64,000 nucleotides of DNA, from assembly GCA_036489445.1 (NCBI GenBank), contig DASXFV010000056.1, positions 24,941 through 88,940 on the forward strand. Reading direction: 5' to 3'. This DNA is from DAIDKA01 sp036489445 (GTDB lineage: Bacteria; Pseudomonadota; Gammaproteobacteria; Steroidobacterales; Steroidobacteraceae). How positions within the stretch are numbered: position 1 is the stretch's first letter; each line of letters starts with the position of its first letter. The position numbers and the translations under genes are program-made. The notes under the pieces were generated by a model that was given only the letters and a program-made list of their open reading frames with translations, searched no databases and was not told the DNA's origin. Positions 62,296 to 64,000 of this stretch are shown here, in pieces.

Positions 62296-62958
62296 ATGAA
62301 TGCAACAGAGGCACGGATCGTCGGGCGAGATTGGGCAGCGCTGCGGTTCGCGGCAATCCTGTCAGCCACTGTGCTCGCGGCGGCGGGGCGGGTCAGTGTT
62401 GCCCAGGCAGCACCACCACAACCCGTCATCCAGATGCCGCAGCATCAGGCCATCCCCTCCGCGGCGGACCCGGATGACTCGAACTCGCAGCGCACCGCCT
62501 GCATCGGGGATGGCACGGGGTTCATGCGCGCCAGGATCCGTGGCGCATTGAATATGGACCTGAACTGGAAGGACGCCGAATTGGCGTGCGGCGGGGAGGC
62601 GCGACCGGACGGCAGCGGCCTGCGGGTGAGCTTTGCCGGCCCCGGCCCCGGTGGCAGGGTGATGCGCCTGGTATTCGGCGTACGCTCCGCGCGGGAAGGC
62701 GCTCCCGGAAAAGAACTGCCGACCAATCTCACCGTCCTGCTGGACGGCGGCCGCATCTTCGCGACCCGCGGGGATGACAAGTGCACGCTGGATCAGCTCA
62801 CCCAACGGTCGCTGCCGGACAAGCCCGGCTCGCGGGCCTGGCGGATCGAGGCCCGCGGCTTTTGTGTGGAGCCGATGAATGCGCTGGCGGGTAACGGACG
62901 CATCCTGATCAGCCGATTCGATTTTGCCGGCCGCATCGAGTTTTCCGGCCCGCGTTGA
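62296..62958 (+). CDS. Hypothetical secreted protein with four cysteines
   Basis: I do not recognise this 220-residue protein. It has a signal peptide (FAAILSATVLAAAG onwards, likely cleaved after VAQA) and a Pro/Ala-rich linker. The compact domain has cysteines in TACIGDG, ELACGGE, DKCTLDQ and GFCVEPM, which could make two disulfides. RISRFDF-like beta strands end the protein. The DUF192 gene follows within 14 bases, so both may act together in the periplasm. Confidence 0.65.
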   Translation: MNATEARIVGRDWAALRFAAILSATVLAAAGRVSVAQAAPPQPVIQMPQHQAIPSAADPDDSNSQRTACIGDGTGFMRARIRGALNMDLNWKDAELACGGEARPDGSGLRVSFAGPGPGGRVMRLVFGVRSAREGAPGKELPTNLTVLLDGGRIFATRGDDKCTLDQLTQRSLPDKPGSRAWRIEARGFCVEPMNALAGNGRILISRFDFAGRIEFSGPR

Positions 62959-62972
62959 AGGAGTCAACAACC

Positions 62973-63491
62973 ATGCACCCACCTGCCGCTTCGCCTCTGC
63001 AGCCAACGACCCCAACCATCCGCTGGCTGCTCGCGCTGTGCGCCACGTGCAGCGTGCTGCTGCTGTATGCGGCCACCGGTCACGCCCAGAGCGCGCCGCT
63101 TGAGGAGTTGTCGGCGTTTCCACAGAGCACGCTCACCATCAGCGGGGCCGGCGGCACTCACCAGTTCCGCATCTGGGTGGCCAATACTCCGGCGCGTGAG
63201 GAGCAGGGGCTGATGTTCGTGCGCGAGTTGCCCGCTGACCAAGGCATGGTGTTCGTGGGCGACGCGCCGCGCGTGTGGACCATGTGGATGAAGAACACCT
63301 ACATTCCGTTGGACATGCTGTTCGTGGCGGTCGATGGCCGGGTGGTGAAGATCGCCCATGCCATTCCCCACGATGAGACCACCATCAGTTCCGAGATTCC
63401 CGTGAACGGGGTGATCGAATTGCAGGGCGGCATCACCGACAAGCTGCATGTGAAGGTGGGCGACCGGGCGACCTGGAAACAGCAGGGTTGA
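62973..63491 (+). CDS. Exported DUF192 protein
   Basis: The 172-residue protein has a signal peptide (LLALCATCSVLLLYAATGHAQ) followed by the DUF192 domain: REEQGLMFVRELPADQGMVF, WTMWMKNTYIPLDMLFV, VKIAHAIP and GVIELQGG. DUF192 proteins occur widely and have no firm biochemical role. ATG 62973 follows GGAG by nine bases; an upstream TTG is less likely. Confidence 0.88.
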   Translation: MHPPAASPLQPTTPTIRWLLALCATCSVLLLYAATGHAQSAPLEELSAFPQSTLTISGAGGTHQFRIWVANTPAREEQGLMFVRELPADQGMVFVGDAPRVWTMWMKNTYIPLDMLFVAVDGRVVKIAHAIPHDETTISSEIPVNGVIELQGGITDKLHVKVGDRATWKQQG

Positions 63492-63833
63492 GTGCCCTGG
63501 CGCATCATGCGACTCATCATTGTGGTTAAAAAAATACAGATTCCCAGACAGCGAAGGAGCTGAGCCCGCAGCAGGCGTGGATTGGGCCCCCGTAAGCTGA
63601 GAATTCCGCCCGCGATGCCCAAACTTTGGCTGCACTGCCGCACCTGTACGCTGCCGTTCTGTTGCCCAAAACAAACATATTATTGGGTGCCCACCGTTGG
63701 CGGTCTTATTCTGATTTGACAAATCGAGGACGGGTTCCGGAATTTGCCTGGCACAGCGGTCATATTGTGCCCAGCGCGTTCAAATCGGCCGTAGCGGTTT
63801 GGGCAGCCACTCAATTTGGGAGTCAGCCGGATC
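63492..63833. other. Long intergenic region before the TonB-dependent receptor
   Basis: A 342-base region without a supported gene. A perfect inverted repeat GATTTG-A-CAAATC lies at 63713-63725 and contains TTGACA, a good -35. No equally good -10 was found at 17 bases. A repressor site or TonB-receptor control region is possible. Confidence 0.45.
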
Positions 63834-64000
63834 ATGAACCAATCCACCCGTATGCGGATCGCTGCGGTTGCCGCGATCATCGTTGGCGGCGCCGTCAGCA
63901 CTCTGGCGTGCGCCGCCGATCAGACCGCCGATCAGACCACGCCAGCGGCTCCGTCCGCGGCCGCCGCGCCCCTGCAGGAGGTCGTAGTCACCGGCTCACG
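63834..64000 (+). CDS. N-terminal part of a TonB-dependent outer-membrane receptor
   Basis: ATG 63834 opens a frame running to the window end. It has a signal peptide (RIAAVAAIIVGGAVSTLAC), a low-complexity linker and the TonB box-like LQEVVVTGSR, the hallmark of TonB-dependent receptors. The repeated D-Q-T motif in the linker is short. Substrate cannot be inferred from 55 residues; GGGAG lies 11 bases upstream. Confidence 0.82.
   Translation, partial: MNQSTRMRIAAVAAIIVGGAVSTLACAADQTADQTTPAAPSAAAAPLQEVVVTGS

Overview
The window reads as a stretch of ordinary chromosome from a high-GC gammaproteobacterium. Evidence for this is the pcm-like/rhodanese/tolC trio, waaA with a kdkA-type Kdo kinase, the accB-accC-prmA-dusB-fis order, trxA-rho divergent from rhlB, greB, plsB, arfB and biosynthetic speA. 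A homospermidine synthase, a CIRCE-type groESL control region and a TonB-dependent receptor with an EVVVTGSR box point towards the Xanthomonadales/Nevskiales/Steroidobacter side of the class; that placement is inference. I see no rRNA, tRNA, CRISPR array, insertion sequence or prophage.

Layout. 1-6.4 kb: envelope genes (isoaspartyl-methyltransferase-like protein, rhodanese, TolC, then the lipopolysaccharide-core genes waaA, kdkA and a GT9 heptosyltransferase-like gene plus a DUF6165 gene). 6.4-11.7 kb, minus strand: glnE, a small zinc-finger protein and groES-groEL, whose control region combines heat-shock promoter motifs with a CIRCE-like operator. 11.8-15 kb: cutA-dsbD-tlpA-like thiol-redox operon. 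15-24 kb: a long plus-strand run aroQ, accB, accC, prmA, a zinc-ribbon membrane protein, dusB, fis, purH, purD, linking fatty-acid, translation and purine functions. 24-28.4 kb: an outer-membrane barrel protein, rho (with an unusual Asn/Arg/Gly/Asp repeat at its N terminus), trxA and divergent rhlB.

28.4-44.8 kb: a HAD phosphatase, YdcH-like protein, MscS-type channel and arfB. Then comes a minus-strand series of L,D-transpeptidase, orphan contractile-tail sheath protein, alpha/beta hydrolase, plsB and an NTF2-like secreted protein. It is followed by greB, homospermidine synthase with a GST, a mercaptopyruvate-type sulfurtransferase, speA and an RRM protein. SpeA and homospermidine synthase suggest a homospermidine-making polyamine pathway fed by arginine.

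44.8-54.6 kb: a UvrD-like helicase, P-loop kinase and Nudix hydrolase, then a tight minus-strand series M32 carboxypeptidase, ttcA, tyrosine phosphatase, zinc metallopeptidase, ATP-grasp ligase and CpeT-like lipoprotein. 54.9-62.1 kb: glycogen and alpha-glucan genes (glgA facing a minus-strand glgC-GH57-methyltransferase-malQ-LEA2 operon). 62.3-64 kb: two exported proteins and the cut-off start of a TonB-dependent receptor.

Most of the window is conserved housekeeping. The parts most deserving a second look are the peptidase/ATP-grasp/lipoprotein operon, the orphan sheath gene, the repeat-bearing Rho, the tolC palindrome and the groESL control region.
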